DNA of 64,000 bases from contig JAGCSR010000056.1 in assembly GCA_017964005.1 (NCBI GenBank), positions 1-64,000 of the forward strand, written 5' to 3'. Under the pieces are notes generated by a model, which was not told the origin of the DNA, did no database searches, and worked only from the letters and a program-made list of their open reading frames with translations. Position numbers and translations under genes: made by a program. Position 1 is the stretch's first letter. Each line of letters begins with the position of its first letter. This DNA is from Clostridiales bacterium. GTDB lineage: Bacteria; Bacillota; Clostridia; Saccharofermentanales; Saccharofermentanaceae. This document shows positions 18,473 through 26,699 of the stretch, in pieces.

Positions 18473-18508
18473 AATCCTTCCGCAAAGCTAATATTTTCAA
18501 AGTTTTAT

Positions 18509-18537
18509 TTGACTTTTAATATGGCGCGTGATAGACT
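18509..18537 (+). promoter_or_regulatory. Promoter of rpmG-secE-nusG
   Basis: TTGACT (18509-18514), 17-nt spacer, TAGACT (18532-18537). It fires into the hairpin at 18541-18584, so that hairpin would be in its leader. Confidence 0.5.
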
Positions 18538-18540
18538 AAT

Positions 18541-18584
18541 CGCGCTAAAAACCGCTCACGGTCTTTTTTATTGCGCGCTTTTTT
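18541..18584 (+). terminator. Interrupted hairpin with T-run (his terminator and/or leader attenuator)
   Basis: Outer CGCG/CGCG, A-rich/T-rich middle and inner ACCG-CTCA-CGGT pairs, followed by CTTTTTTG. It closes the his transcript and may also attenuate the downstream promoter's transcript. Confidence 0.5.
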
Positions 18585-18641
18585 GTGGGCAAATGCAATG
18601 AATAAAGGGCTTTGACAGGCAATAAACGGAGGTATTCTGAC

Positions 18642-18806
18642 ATGGCAAAGGCAAGCGCTCGCGATAAGCTGACACTCGCATGTTCCGAATGCAAGCAGAG
18701 GAACTATCAGACATATAAGAATAAGAAGAACGATACAGACAGGCTGGAACTGAAGAAGTACTGCCCTTTCTGCCGTAAGCACACGATCCACAAGGAAACC
18801 AAGTAA
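18642..18806 (+). CDS. rpmG: 50S ribosomal protein L33
   Basis: 54 aa. Zinc-ribbon (C+) form with CSEC near residue 14 and CPFC near residue 43. ATG 18642 follows CGGAGGT; an in-frame ATG at 18612 would add ten odd residues and has no ribosome site. The rpmG-secE-nusG order is classical. Confidence 0.95.
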   Translation: MAKASARDKLTLACSECKQRNYQTYKNKKNDTDRLELKKYCPFCRKHTIHKETK

Positions 18807-18827
18807 TCTTAGCAGAGGGTTATTAAG

Positions 18828-19163
18828 ATGGCTGATAAGAAGAACATCTTTGGCCGTATAGGTCAGAAGTTTAAGGAAGTAATAGCTGAGTTCAAGAGGG
18901 TTCAGTGGCCTGATAAGAAGAAGCTGAAGAATACTTCTGCTGTTGTATTGCTCGTAATCCTCTTCTTCGCCGTATATCTGACACTTATCGGTGACGGCGG
19001 AAGGTGGCTCCTTGATAAGGTCGGATTCTACGATGTAGTAGAGACGACTGCTACAACGGAAACAAGCGCAGAAGAGACATTTGATCCTTCTGCCACTGTC
19101 AACTCGGATGAAACATCCGCAGCTACAGAGGATACCGCTACTACTACAGAGCCGGCAGCTTGA
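18828..19163 (+). CDS. secE: Preprotein translocase subunit SecE with acidic Thr-rich tail
   Basis: 111 aa. The conserved core is present: amphipathic EVIAEFKRVQWPDKKKL (about 17-33) followed by a single membrane helix (about 38-56). Single-helix SecE usually ends soon after the helix; here about 43 extra residues, rich in Thr, Ala, Glu and Asp (about 69-111), would face outside the cell. RBS GAGGG upstream. Confidence 0.94.
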   Translation: MADKKNIFGRIGQKFKEVIAEFKRVQWPDKKKLKNTSAVVLLVILFFAVYLTLIGDGGRWLLDKVGFYDVVETTATTETSAEETFDPSATVNSDETSAATEDTATTTEPAA

Positions 19164-19212
19164 TGATTGGCAGGGAACAAATTGTTCTCTGAATAAATGG
19201 GAGATTTGATAA

Positions 19213-19761
19213 ATGCCTGAAGAAAGAGAAGCCCGTTGGTATGTAATCCATACTTATTCGGGATACGAAGACAAAGTAAAGCGTTCTTTGGAGAACATTG
19301 TCACGGGTCAAAACCTCCAGTCTATCATCCAGGAGGTATCGGTTCCTGTCGATAAGACAGTCGAGACCCGCGACGGCAAGAGATATGAAGCAGAGCACAA
19401 GAGGTACCCGGGTTATGTGTTCCTCAAGCTCGTTTACGGATATGATGATGAGGGCGACAAGAAACTGTGGTATCTCATCAGGAACACTCAGGGTGTTACG
19501 GGATTTGTAGGAACCAACCCCAACAAGCCCCTTCCCATGACCGACAGCGATCTTATCGCAATGGGTCTTGTGGAGCCTGAGAAGGTCGAGGTCGATTACG
19601 ATGTAGGAGATCTCGTAAGAGTAACAGACGGACCCTTCCGTGACAACAAGGCTGTTGTCAAGGAGATCAATAAGGACAAGCAGCAGGTTACTGTTATTGT
19701 TAATCTCTTCGGAAGAGAAACACCTCTTACGCTTGACTTTGTCAACGTAAGGAAAGTATAA
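19213..19761 (+). CDS. nusG: Transcription termination/antitermination factor NusG
   Basis: 182 aa. N-terminal NGN domain starts WYVIHTYSGYEDKVKRSLEN; the C-terminal KOW motif region GDLVRVTDGPFRDNKAVVKEI is intact. It couples RNA polymerase to Rho/ribosome. GGGAG ribosome site. An imperfect hairpin at 19764-19787 lies between it and rplK. Confidence 0.96.
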   Translation: MPEEREARWYVIHTYSGYEDKVKRSLENIVTGQNLQSIIQEVSVPVDKTVETRDGKRYEAEHKRYPGYVFLKLVYGYDDEGDKKLWYLIRNTQGVTGFVGTNPNKPLPMTDSDLIAMGLVEPEKVEVDYDVGDLVRVTDGPFRDNKAVVKEINKDKQQVTVIVNLFGRETPLTLDFVNVRKV

Positions 19762-19819
19762 GACTTAACCGGATAACATCCGTTAAGATAAAACATTAAT
19801 TAAATGGGAGGCACGCTTT

Positions 19820-20248
19820 ATGGCTAAGAAGATCACAGGTTATGTAAAGTTACAGATACCTGCAGGTAAAGCAACACCAGCGCCGCCGGTAGGACCAGCT
19901 CTCGGACAGCACGGAATCAACATCCAGCAGTTCACGAAAGAGTTTAACGAGAGAACACAGAAGGACGCAGGAATGATCATCCCTGTTGTTATCACAGTAT
20001 ATGCTGATCACTCCTTCTCGTTCATCACAAAGACTCCTCCGGTACCGGTATTGCTCAAGAAGACGGCAAAGATCGAGAAGGCTTCCGGCAGACCTAACAC
20101 ACAGAAGGTTGCAACGGTTACTTTCGACGATTGCAGAGAGATCGCTAAGATCAAGATGCCTGACGTTAACGCATCTGATATCGACGCTTGCGCAAGAATG
20201 GTAGCAGGTACTGCCCGCAGCATGGGTATCGTCGTTAATTACGACTGA
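19820..20248 (+). CDS. rplK: 50S ribosomal protein L11
   Basis: 142 aa, standard length. Proline-rich N-terminal segment [21 protein letters not shown] and C-terminal RNA-binding [16 protein letters not shown] ribosome site at 19805-19810. Confidence 0.97.
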   Translation: MAKKITGYVKLQIPAGKATPAPPVGPALGQHGINIQQFTKEFNERTQKDAGMIIPVVITVYADHSFSFITKTPPVPVLLKKTAKIEKASGRPNTQKVATVTFDDCREIAKIKMPDVNASDIDACARMVAGTARSMGIVVNYD

Positions 20249-20268
20249 CGGGAAAGGAGTATAAGAGT

Positions 20269-20964
20269 ATGAAACAAGGAAAGAGATATTCCGAGATCAA
20301 GCAGCTCGTTGACAGATCAGTACTCTATGATCCCGCAGACGCAGTAAAGCTTGTTCAAGAGACTGGTAAAGCGAAGTTCGACGAGACAGTTGAGCTCCAC
20401 GTCCGCCTGGGTGTTGACTCCCGTCACGCTGACCAGCAGGTCAGAGGCGCTGTAGTCCTTCCCCACGGTACAGGCCGTACAAAGAGAGTTCTCGTTCTCG
20501 CAAAAGGCCCCAAGGCTGACGAAGCTAAGGAAGCCGGCGCAGATTATGTAGGCGACGACGATATGATCGAGAAGATCCAGAAAGAGAACTGGTTCGACTT
20601 CGATGTTATCATCGCTACCCCCGACATGATGGGTAAGCTCGGTCGTCTCGGTAAAGTCTTAGGTCCTAAGGGCTTGATGCCTAACCCTAAGGCAGGTACC
20701 GTTACGATGGAAGTTACCAAGGCCGTTAACGACGTTAAGGCCGGTAAGATCGAGTACAGACTCGACAAGTCCAACATCATCCACTGCCCTATCGGCAAAG
20801 TATCTTTCGGTCAGGAGAAGCTCGAAGAGAACCTTAAGACCGTTATGAGCGCCATCATCAAGGCTAAGCCTGCGGCAGCAAAGGGACAGTACATCAAGAG
20901 CTGCTCGCTCTCATCCACGATGGGCCCGGGCATCAAGGTGAACGCCCAGAAGTTTATCAACTGA
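20269..20964 (+). CDS. rplA: 50S ribosomal protein L1
   Basis: 231 aa. Family motifs [35 protein letters not shown] and GTVT. Builds the L1 stalk. Start ATG after AAAGGAG. Followed by the L10 leader. Confidence 0.97.
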   Translation: MKQGKRYSEIKQLVDRSVLYDPADAVKLVQETGKAKFDETVELHVRLGVDSRHADQQVRGAVVLPHGTGRTKRVLVLAKGPKADEAKEAGADYVGDDDMIEKIQKENWFDFDVIIATPDMMGKLGRLGKVLGPKGLMPNPKAGTVTMEVTKAVNDVKAGKIEYRLDKSNIIHCPIGKVSFGQEKLEENLKTVMSAIIKAKPAAAKGQYIKSCSLSSTMGPGIKVNAQKFIN

Positions 20965-20994
20965 TAAACGACCGAATTAATTAAATATCCTTAA

Positions 20995-21117
20995 TCTGCC
21001 GAAGACAGCAGGCAGGGGCAACCCTTCAAATGTCAGCAACTGACAGCCAGCCGAGGAAGAGACAAAGCAAAAGCTTGTTATCGCCCCGTTCCGTCTTCAG
21101 CGCGGAACGGGGTTTTT
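20995..21117 (+). promoter_or_regulatory. L10 leader (rplJ-rplL attenuator) with intrinsic terminator
   Basis: Between rplA and rplJ. CTGCCGAAGACAGCAGG and the later CAGCCGAGGAAGAGAC match the conserved core of the Firmicutes L10 leader that binds the L10(L12)4 complex. A strong terminator follows: CCCCGTTCCG (21084-21093) pairs with CGGAACGGGG (21103-21112), then TTTTT. Excess L10 would favour termination. Confidence 0.85.
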
Positions 21118-21151
21118 AAAACAAAAATAATACAAGGAGGAATAAACGAAT

Positions 21152-21838
21152 ATGGCCAGTGAGAAAATTCTTGCCCAGAAGCAACAGCATATTGCAGAGC
21201 TTGCCGATTCCATGTCCGGTGATAAGACATTCGTCTTCGTTGCTGCCCGTGGACTTACGGTTGCCCAGGATACTGCGATGAGAAGAGAGCTTCGCGAAGC
21301 AGGCGTTACCTACAAGGTCATCAAGAACACAACTCTGAAGCGCGTTTTCGAGAAGCTCGAAGTTGAAGGTCTTGATGAGGTCTTCGAAGGTCCTACTGCT
21401 GTCGCATACTCTGACAACATCACAGCTCCCGCAAAGATCCTTTGCAAGTATGCAGAAGACATTGAAGTACTTCAGGTTAAGGGCGGAGTCATCAGCGGCA
21501 AGGTAGCATCCGTTAACGAGATCGTTGCACTTTCCAAGATTCCCGACACCGAAGTTCTTTACAGCCAGGTTGTCTATGGCTTGCTTTTCCCTCTTACAAA
21601 GCTCGCTATGCTCATTAAAGCAGTAGCTGAGAAGAAGGAAGAAGGCGGCGAGGCAGCCCCCGCTAAAGAAGAGGCTCCTGCAGAAGCAGTAGCTGAAGAG
21701 GCACCCGCAGCAGAGGAGGCTCCCGCAGAGGAAGCACCTGCAGCTGAGGAAGCACCCGCTGAAGAAGCACCTGCTGAAGAAGCAGCTGCCGAAGAAGCAC
21801 CCGCGGAAGAGCCTTCTGAGGCACCCGCAGAATCTTAA
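21152..21838 (+). CDS. rplJ: 50S ribosomal protein L10 with Ala/Glu-rich C-terminal extension
   Basis: 228 aa; the usual length is about 165-175. The N-terminal rRNA-binding domain (VAARGLTVAQDTAMRRELR, YKVIKNTTLKRVF) and the helical spine binding L7/L12 are normal to about residue 165. After KAVAEKKEEGG come about 60 residues of APAEE/AAEEAP-type repeats. Strong AAGGAGG ribosome site. Regulated by the upstream leader. Confidence 0.95.
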   Translation: MASEKILAQKQQHIAELADSMSGDKTFVFVAARGLTVAQDTAMRRELREAGVTYKVIKNTTLKRVFEKLEVEGLDEVFEGPTAVAYSDNITAPAKILCKYAEDIEVLQVKGGVISGKVASVNEIVALSKIPDTEVLYSQVVYGLLFPLTKLAMLIKAVAEKKEEGGEAAPAKEEAPAEAVAEEAPAAEEAPAEEAPAAEEAPAEEAPAEEAAAEEAPAEEPSEAPAES

Positions 21839-21873
21839 GCCAACAATTACATTAATATAGGAGGAAATCTAAA

Positions 21874-22254
21874 ATGGCTAGTGAGAAGATTACAAGTATT
21901 CTTGAAGAGATCAAGACATTGTCTGTTACAGAGCTCTACGAGCTTGAGCAGGCTATCGAGGAAGAATTCGGCGTTACAGCAGCAGCAGTTGCAGTAGCAG
22001 GTCCCGCAGCAGGTGCTGCAGGCGCAGGCGCAGCAGCTGAGCAGACAGAGTTCACTGTTGTTCTTAAGAGCTTCGGTGAGTCCAAGATGCAGGTTATCAA
22101 GACCGTTAAGGATGTTATGGGTCTTGGCCTTAAGGAAGCTAAGGAGCTCGTTGAGAAGGCTCCTGTTAACCTCAAGGAGAACGTTGCTAAGGACGAGGCT
22201 GAGTCTCTTGCTAAGAAGATCGAAGAGTCCGGCGCTGAGGTTGAGATCAAGTAA
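21874..22254 (+). CDS. rplL: 50S ribosomal protein L7/L12
   Basis: 126 aa. N-terminal dimerisation/L10-binding helix pair, Ala/Gly hinge (about residues 34-53), C-terminal domain with [24 protein letters not shown]. Recruits translation factors. AGGAGG ribosome site. Confidence 0.97.
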   Translation: MASEKITSILEEIKTLSVTELYELEQAIEEEFGVTAAAVAVAGPAAGAAGAGAAAEQTEFTVVLKSFGESKMQVIKTVKDVMGLGLKEAKELVEKAPVNLKENVAKDEAESLAKKIEESGAEVEIK

Positions 22255-22284
22255 TCTCAGCTTAATAAGCTAATCTCTCATAAG

Positions 22285-22317
22285 GGGATGCCAACAAAGG
22301 GCATCCCTTTATTTTTT
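22285..22317 (+). terminator. Terminator after rplL
   Basis: GGGATGCC (22285-22292) pairs with GGCATCCC (22300-22307), followed by TTTATTTTTT. Confidence 0.92.
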
Positions 22318-22337
22318 GCGGAAAGAAGGGGATCTTT

Positions 22338-22479
22338 CCTATATAAATATATGTATATAGGCGTCTTGTTCTGTCAAGCGGTCCTGTTATCTATCTTGAC
22401 CAATGTGGAATAATTTTGGTCAAATCCGAATTGTGAATCCTGTATATGGTCGAAAATCCGATTCTTTAGTACACTAAAG
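22338..22479 (+). promoter_or_regulatory. Control region of the first SLH gene with three inverted repeats
   Basis: Contains CCTATATA-8-TATATAGG (22338-22361), TTGACCAA-12-TTGGTCAA (22396-22423) and CTTTAGT-AC-ACTAAAG (22464-22479). The last is the same palindrome as in the his promoter. TTGACC at 22396 could be a -35, but no well-spaced -10 is evident; TATATG at 22443 is a weak alternative. Confidence 0.5.
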
Positions 22480-22525
22480 ACGTGGAATAGAGAAGTTCAG
22501 ATCTATGGGAAAAGGGAGGTAAAAA

Positions 22526-23614
22526 ATGAAAAACATCAGGAAAGTATTAACCGGTATTATGGCAACGGTCATAATGGCCACCGGGTTCTCTGTGGGAAGC
22601 GTTCTTGCATCGGTAGAAGATCCCAATGAACCCAACGACAAAGTCAGCAAGGCAACAGAACTTACCCCGGGTGAGATCGTGTTAGGAGAAATCGGAGACT
22701 ACGACCTTTACCAGAAGGCGGCAGCAAGTGATGTTGACTGGTACAAGTTCAATACCGTCAAGGGCAAGACCTACAGACTGTGCGTAACGGGTGTCGCAGG
22801 AAGGTTCAGGGCAAAATCAAAGAAAAATGCGGATCTTGACATGACCTCACTTCTGATCACCGGCTACCATAACAAGAAGGATGCCGAAGAGGGAGCTTCA
22901 TGGCGCGGCGACAGGATCGAATATGTCATGAGGGATAACAAGGTCGATTACTACGACATCACTGCAAAGGAGACGGGAACATACTACCTGGAGTTCTGCA
23001 ACTGCATCAATTCTCCTAAGGTGACTCCGATCGAAACAACATCTTATACAATCTCCATCGACGGAATGTATAAGGATGTAACAAAGATCTCTGATTTCTG
23101 GTACGAACCGACCTACTATCTTTCCGCATTAGGCGTAGTCAAAGGTTACGACAAGGGAACGAAGTTTAAGCCGAACAACGACTGCACAAGAGCTCAGATG
23201 GTAACGTTCCTGTGGAGACTCAACGGCAGCCCCAAGCCTAAGGCAACAAGCACAAAGTTTACCGACATCAAGAAGAGCGATTACTACTACAACGCAGTCC
23301 TCTGGGCAGTCGAGAAGGGCATTACGACAGGAACATCAAAGGACAAGTTCGGTCCTTCCGGCGTATGCACAAGAGGCCAGACGGTAACATTCCTTTGGAG
23401 GATGGCAGGCAAGCCCTCCGTAGGTGATGCCAAGTGCAAGTTCAAAGATGTCAAGACAGGCGATTACTTCTACAATGCAGTCATCTGGGCATCTGCTCAG
23501 AAGATAGTGGCAGGATACAGCGACGGTACATTCAAGCCCGACGGCAAGTGCGCAAGGCGCCAGATGGTAACATTCCTCTATAAATACGACAAGTATATCA
23601 ACGGAAGAGGATAA
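22526..23614 (+). CDS. Secreted PPC-like/SLH-domain surface protein (paralogue 1)
   Basis: 362 aa. Signal peptide (MKNIRKVLTG, hydrophobic core, cleavage near VLA-SVEDP). Residues about 30-180 resemble a bacterial pre-peptidase C-terminal (PPC) beta-sandwich: DPNEPNDKVSKATEL, then DVDWYKFNTVKGKTYRL and a GTYYLEF strand. Three SLH repeats follow (about 185-360), each with the aromatic-rich DFWY/DYYY/DYFY start and a TRAQMVTFLWR-type motif; these bind pyruvylated wall polymer. AGGGAGGT ribosome site. First of three tandem paralogues with no catalytic domain, so a structural or adhesive role is likely. Confidence 0.9.
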   Translation: MKNIRKVLTGIMATVIMATGFSVGSVLASVEDPNEPNDKVSKATELTPGEIVLGEIGDYDLYQKAAASDVDWYKFNTVKGKTYRLCVTGVAGRFRAKSKKNADLDMTSLLITGYHNKKDAEEGASWRGDRIEYVMRDNKVDYYDITAKETGTYYLEFCNCINSPKVTPIETTSYTISIDGMYKDVTKISDFWYEPTYYLSALGVVKGYDKGTKFKPNNDCTRAQMVTFLWRLNGSPKPKATSTKFTDIKKSDYYYNAVLWAVEKGITTGTSKDKFGPSGVCTRGQTVTFLWRMAGKPSVGDAKCKFKDVKTGDYFYNAVIWASAQKIVAGYSDGTFKPDGKCARRQMVTFLYKYDKYINGRG

Positions 23615-23633
23615 GGATAGAAAGAGGAGAGAA

Positions 23634-23654
23634 CCCGGGGCATTATGCCCCGGG
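23634..23654 (+). terminator. Strong GC hairpin after SLH gene 1
   Basis: CCCGGGGCA-TTA-TGCCCCGGG, perfect 9-bp stem, but not followed by a T-run; more likely mRNA 3'-end stabiliser or Rho-type site than a classical terminator. Confidence 0.5.
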
Positions 23655-23728
23655 GGATCACCAAAACAAGCCGAATGCAATCATAATCAAACAACCATTC
23701 CATAGTTATTCCACGCTTTGCATTTTGC

Positions 23729-23757
23729 TTGATTGAGACAATCAGAAAAAGTATAAT
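23729..23757 (+). promoter_or_regulatory. Promoter of SLH gene 2
   Basis: TTGATT (23729-23734), 17-nt spacer, perfect TATAAT (23752-23757), 32 nt before the start codon. Confidence 0.75.
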
Positions 23758-23789
23758 CAGAACAATAATATTATTATGGGAGGACTATC

Positions 23790-24842
23790 ATGAAAACTTT
23801 CAAGAGATTATTAACTGCGGCCGTAACAATGACCATGATGATCGGCTGCTTTTCGGCAGGAAGTCTCCTTGCTTCGGTAAAGGACCCCAATGAGCCTAAC
23901 GATTCACCTGATAAGGCTACCAAGCTTAAGCCGGGCGAGATCGTTCTCGCAGAGATCGGTGATCCTGATCTGTACAAAGCAGATTATCATTTTGATGAGG
24001 ACTGGTATAAGTTCGAGGTTGTAAAGGGAAAGACATACAGATTGTATGTTACGGGTTTTACGCAAAGACTGTCGAAGGAGACAATGATCCTGATCGACGG
24101 TTATTATTCCCTGAAGGATGCTAAAGACGCTACGATCTATCATGACTATATCGGTTTTGCTATGCAAAAGAGCAAGACCGACTATTATGACATCAAAGCT
24201 ACCAAGACAGGTACGTATTACCTTCAGATAAGCAACTGCGTAGATACCTTCAGCAAACTGCCGACAACTTCTTATACCATCTCCATCAACGGCGGGTATA
24301 AGGACGTCAAGAAGACTTCCGATTTCTGGTACGATCCTACTTACTACCTCTCTTCACTCGGTGTAGTCAAGGGTTACGATAAGGGAACCAAGTTCAAGCC
24401 CAATAACGATTGTACAAGAGCTCAGATGGTTACGTTCCTGTGGAGACTCAAGGGAAGCCCTGCGCCCAAGGCATCGAGCACAGAATTCAAAGATATCAAG
24501 AAGAGCGACTACTACTATAAGGCAGTCCTTTGGGCAGTGGAGAACGGTATCACTACGGGAATGTCCAAGACCAAGTTCGGACCTTCCGGTGTCTGCACAA
24601 GAGCCCAGACGGTTACATTCCTTTGGAGAATGGCAGGCAAGCCTTCCGTTGGCAACGCCAAGAACAAGTTCTCTGATGTAAAGCAGGGCGATTACTTCTA
24701 TGATGCAGTCATCTGGGCATCCAGCCAGAAGATCGTTGCAGGATACAGCGACGGAACATTCAAGCCTTCCGGCAAGTGCGCAAGAAGACAGATGGTCACC
24801 TTCCTTTATAAGTACGACAAGTACATCAATAACAAGGGTTGA
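23790..24842 (+). CDS. Secreted PPC-like/SLH-domain surface protein (paralogue 2)
   Basis: 350 aa, the same architecture as the preceding gene: signal peptide ending near LLA-SVKDP, PPC-like domain with DPNEPNDSPDKATKL and DEDWYKFEVVKGKTYRLYVTG, then three SLH repeats (about 175-348) nearly identical in motif to paralogue 1 (NNDCTRAQMVTFLWRL, GVCTRAQTVTFLWRM, GKCARRQMVTFLYKY). The spacing and similarity show tandem duplication. It has its own promoter and a GGGAGG ribosome site. Confidence 0.9.
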   Translation: MKTFKRLLTAAVTMTMMIGCFSAGSLLASVKDPNEPNDSPDKATKLKPGEIVLAEIGDPDLYKADYHFDEDWYKFEVVKGKTYRLYVTGFTQRLSKETMILIDGYYSLKDAKDATIYHDYIGFAMQKSKTDYYDIKATKTGTYYLQISNCVDTFSKLPTTSYTISINGGYKDVKKTSDFWYDPTYYLSSLGVVKGYDKGTKFKPNNDCTRAQMVTFLWRLKGSPAPKASSTEFKDIKKSDYYYKAVLWAVENGITTGMSKTKFGPSGVCTRAQTVTFLWRMAGKPSVGNAKNKFSDVKQGDYFYDAVIWASSQKIVAGYSDGTFKPSGKCARRQMVTFLYKYDKYINNKG

Positions 24843-24891
24843 TCTTAGGGGAACAAATTAAACAAAATAAAATGATTGTGGGAGGGAAATT

Positions 24892-26214
24892 ATGAAAACA
24901 ATCAAAAAAACTATCACATCGCTGCTTGCGGCAACTGCCGTAGTCGGCGCAGTCGTAGGTTCGGTCATGGCAGCCCCGACGCCGCCGGAAGATCCGTATG
25001 AGCCTAATAACACGTATGATACAGCTACCCAGGTTACCTTAGGACAGGAGTATAAGGCTGAGATAGGCTCTATGGATAACTACTTATCAAATAGATATAA
25101 GGTAGACGAAGACTGGTATAAGTTTAATCTCGAAAAGGGTAAGACATACAGGATCACAATGTCCGGTTATACAGCCAGATATTCCGAGACAACTCTGCTG
25201 ATCAGCCTGTTTTATCCCGGCAGTGAACTGGATCCCATGAAGAACACGTTCGGTGATGTCAGTGTCAGAAATGACATAAGAGATAGGAAGGTCGACAATT
25301 ACGATTTCGAGGCTCCGAAGAGCGGAACATACTACATCAATTTCTATAATTTCTTTGACCTGGATAACAAAAAGTTAAACAACGATACAGGTTACATCTT
25401 TTCTGTTAACGAGATCAAATCTCAAGTCGAGTTCGATAAGAACGTAGCCGAGGTTCCCTGTGGTAAGAGCTTTACACTGAAGGCAACCATAAAGGGTAAG
25501 AAAGAGAAGATCACATGGAAGTCTTCCAATACCAAAGTAGCTACCGTCGACAGCAATGGCAAGGTAACGGGAAAGATGGCAGGAAAGACATTTATTACTG
25601 CAACCCTTCCGAGCGGAAGCATCGCAAGATGTGAAGTTCAGGTCCAGTATAAGGACGTAACCAAGACTACTGATTTCTGGTACAAGCCTACAAACTATCT
25701 TACCAATCAGGGTGTAGTCAAAGGCTACGACAATCAGACCAACTTCAAGCCTGCTAACGTATGCACAAGGGCTCAGATGGTAACATTCATCTGGAGACTC
25801 CAGGGCTCCCCCGAGCCTAAGGCCAAGACATGCAAGTTCAAGGATGTCAAGAAGAGTGATTATTTCTACAAGGCAGTTATCTGGGGTAATGAGAATCATA
25901 TCGTAGAGGGCTACAAGAACGGAACATTCGGACCTCAGATCGTATGTGCCAGAAAGCACGCGGTTACATTCCTTTGGAGACTGGCAGGATCGCCTACGGA
26001 TATACATACAAAGAAGACTTTCTCTGATGTAAAGAAGAGCGATTATTACTACACCGCAACTCTTTGGGCTTCCGAACATCTTATCCTCGCAGGATATAAG
26101 GATGGAACATTCAAGCCTAATGGTGACTGCCTGAGACGTCAGATGGTAACATTCCTTTCCAAGTATGATGCCAACATCAACAACAACTGGAACAAGCAGC
26201 AGAATGTTCACTGA
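24892..26214 (+). CDS. Secreted PPC-like/BIG2/SLH-domain surface protein (paralogue 3)
   Basis: 440 aa. Signal peptide (cleavage near VMA-APTPP), PPC-like domain (about 35-175), an inserted Ig-like BIG2 domain (about 178-255; ITWKSSNTKVATVDSNGKVTG is diagnostic), then three SLH repeats (about 256-430). It is more diverged than paralogues 1 and 2 and alone has the Ig-like spacer, which would hold the PPC domain further from the wall. GGGAGG ribosome site; no separate promoter found in the 49-nt gap, so cotranscription with gene 2 is likely. A terminator follows. Confidence 0.9.
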   Translation: MKTIKKTITSLLAATAVVGAVVGSVMAAPTPPEDPYEPNNTYDTATQVTLGQEYKAEIGSMDNYLSNRYKVDEDWYKFNLEKGKTYRITMSGYTARYSETTLLISLFYPGSELDPMKNTFGDVSVRNDIRDRKVDNYDFEAPKSGTYYINFYNFFDLDNKKLNNDTGYIFSVNEIKSQVEFDKNVAEVPCGKSFTLKATIKGKKEKITWKSSNTKVATVDSNGKVTGKMAGKTFITATLPSGSIARCEVQVQYKDVTKTTDFWYKPTNYLTNQGVVKGYDNQTNFKPANVCTRAQMVTFIWRLQGSPEPKAKTCKFKDVKKSDYFYKAVIWGNENHIVEGYKNGTFGPQIVCARKHAVTFLWRLAGSPTDIHTKKTFSDVKKSDYYYTATLWASEHLILAGYKDGTFKPNGDCLRRQMVTFLSKYDANINNNWNKQQNVH

Positions 26215-26245
26215 TCTCGAATCCGGCTGATTAAATGAAAAGATT

Positions 26246-26275
26246 CCCGGGGTTTTCAAAACCCCGGGATTATTT
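26246..26275 (+). terminator. Terminator after the SLH cluster
   Basis: Perfect 11-bp stem CCCGGGGTTTT/AAAACCCCGGG (26246-26268) with ATTATTT after it. Confidence 0.85.
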
Positions 26276-26368
26276 ACGGTAAAGTGCCTGTTTTCTGCGA
26301 GTGAAGAAGTATTGACATTGATATATAAACTAGATATAATTCTTAGGCACTTCTTCGAGTGTGCACGT

Positions 26369-26445
26369 GGCGGCATAGCTCAGTTGGCCAGAGCGTCCGG
26401 TTCATACCCGGCAGGTCGTAGGTTCGAATCCCACTGCCGCTACCA
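26369..26445 (+). tRNA. tRNA-Met (CAT)
   Basis: Cloverleaf with acceptor GGCGGCA/TGCCGCT, anticodon loop TTCATAC, T-loop GGTTCGAATCC, encoded CCA. The G1-U72 pair and normal acceptor pairing point to the elongator form. Confidence 0.93.
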
Positions 26446-26449
26446 CTTT

Positions 26450-26524
26450 GGCCCGTTGGTCAATCGGCTAAGACGTCGCCCTTTCACGGCGGAGAGACGA
26501 GTTCAACTCTCGTACGGGTCACCA
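26450..26524 (+). tRNA. tRNA-Glu (TTC)
   Basis: Acceptor GGCCCGT/ACGGGTC, anticodon loop CTTTCAC (TTC), T-arm GAGTTCAACTC, encoded CCA. Only 4 nt separate it from tRNA-Met. Confidence 0.94.
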
Positions 26525-26525
26525 C

Positions 26526-26600
26526 GGTACCATAGCCAAGTGGTAAGGCCAGGGTCTGCAAAACCCTTATGCCCCGGTTCAAATCCGGGTGGTACCTCCA
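26526..26600 (+). tRNA. tRNA-Cys (GCA)
   Basis: Acceptor GGTACCA/TGGTACC, anticodon loop CTGCAAA (GCA), T-arm CCGGTTCAAATCCGG, encoded CCA. Third gene of the tRNA cluster. Confidence 0.94.
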
Positions 26601-26603
26601 GAT

Positions 26604-26642
26604 GAGGCTGTCTCAGGATATGAGGCAGCCTCAAGTTTTTTT
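26604..26642 (+). terminator. Terminator of the tRNA Met-Glu-Cys cluster
   Basis: GAGGCTGTCTCA...TGAGGCAGCCTC stem (26604-26632) followed by AAG and seven T. The stem sequence is nearly the same as that of the terminator after the rubrerythrin gene. Confidence 0.92.
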
Positions 26643-26699
26643 GCACTTGCGTGTTGCCGTTATTTGTTTGATAATTCTACTTGGTACGGAGGATGTAAT

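Noticed and set aside
19764..19787. Hairpin between nusG and rplK as a terminator
   Set aside because: The stem has a bulge and no T-run follows; the genes are probably cotranscribed.
25375..26376. 333-codon open frame on the minus strand
   Set aside because: It lies antisense to the third SLH gene and its terminator, has no ribosome site, and its protein shows no recognisable pattern; it is a shadow of codon bias.
26312..26605. 97-codon frame over the tRNA cluster
   Set aside because: It runs through tRNA-Met, tRNA-Glu and tRNA-Cys, which have complete cloverleaves.
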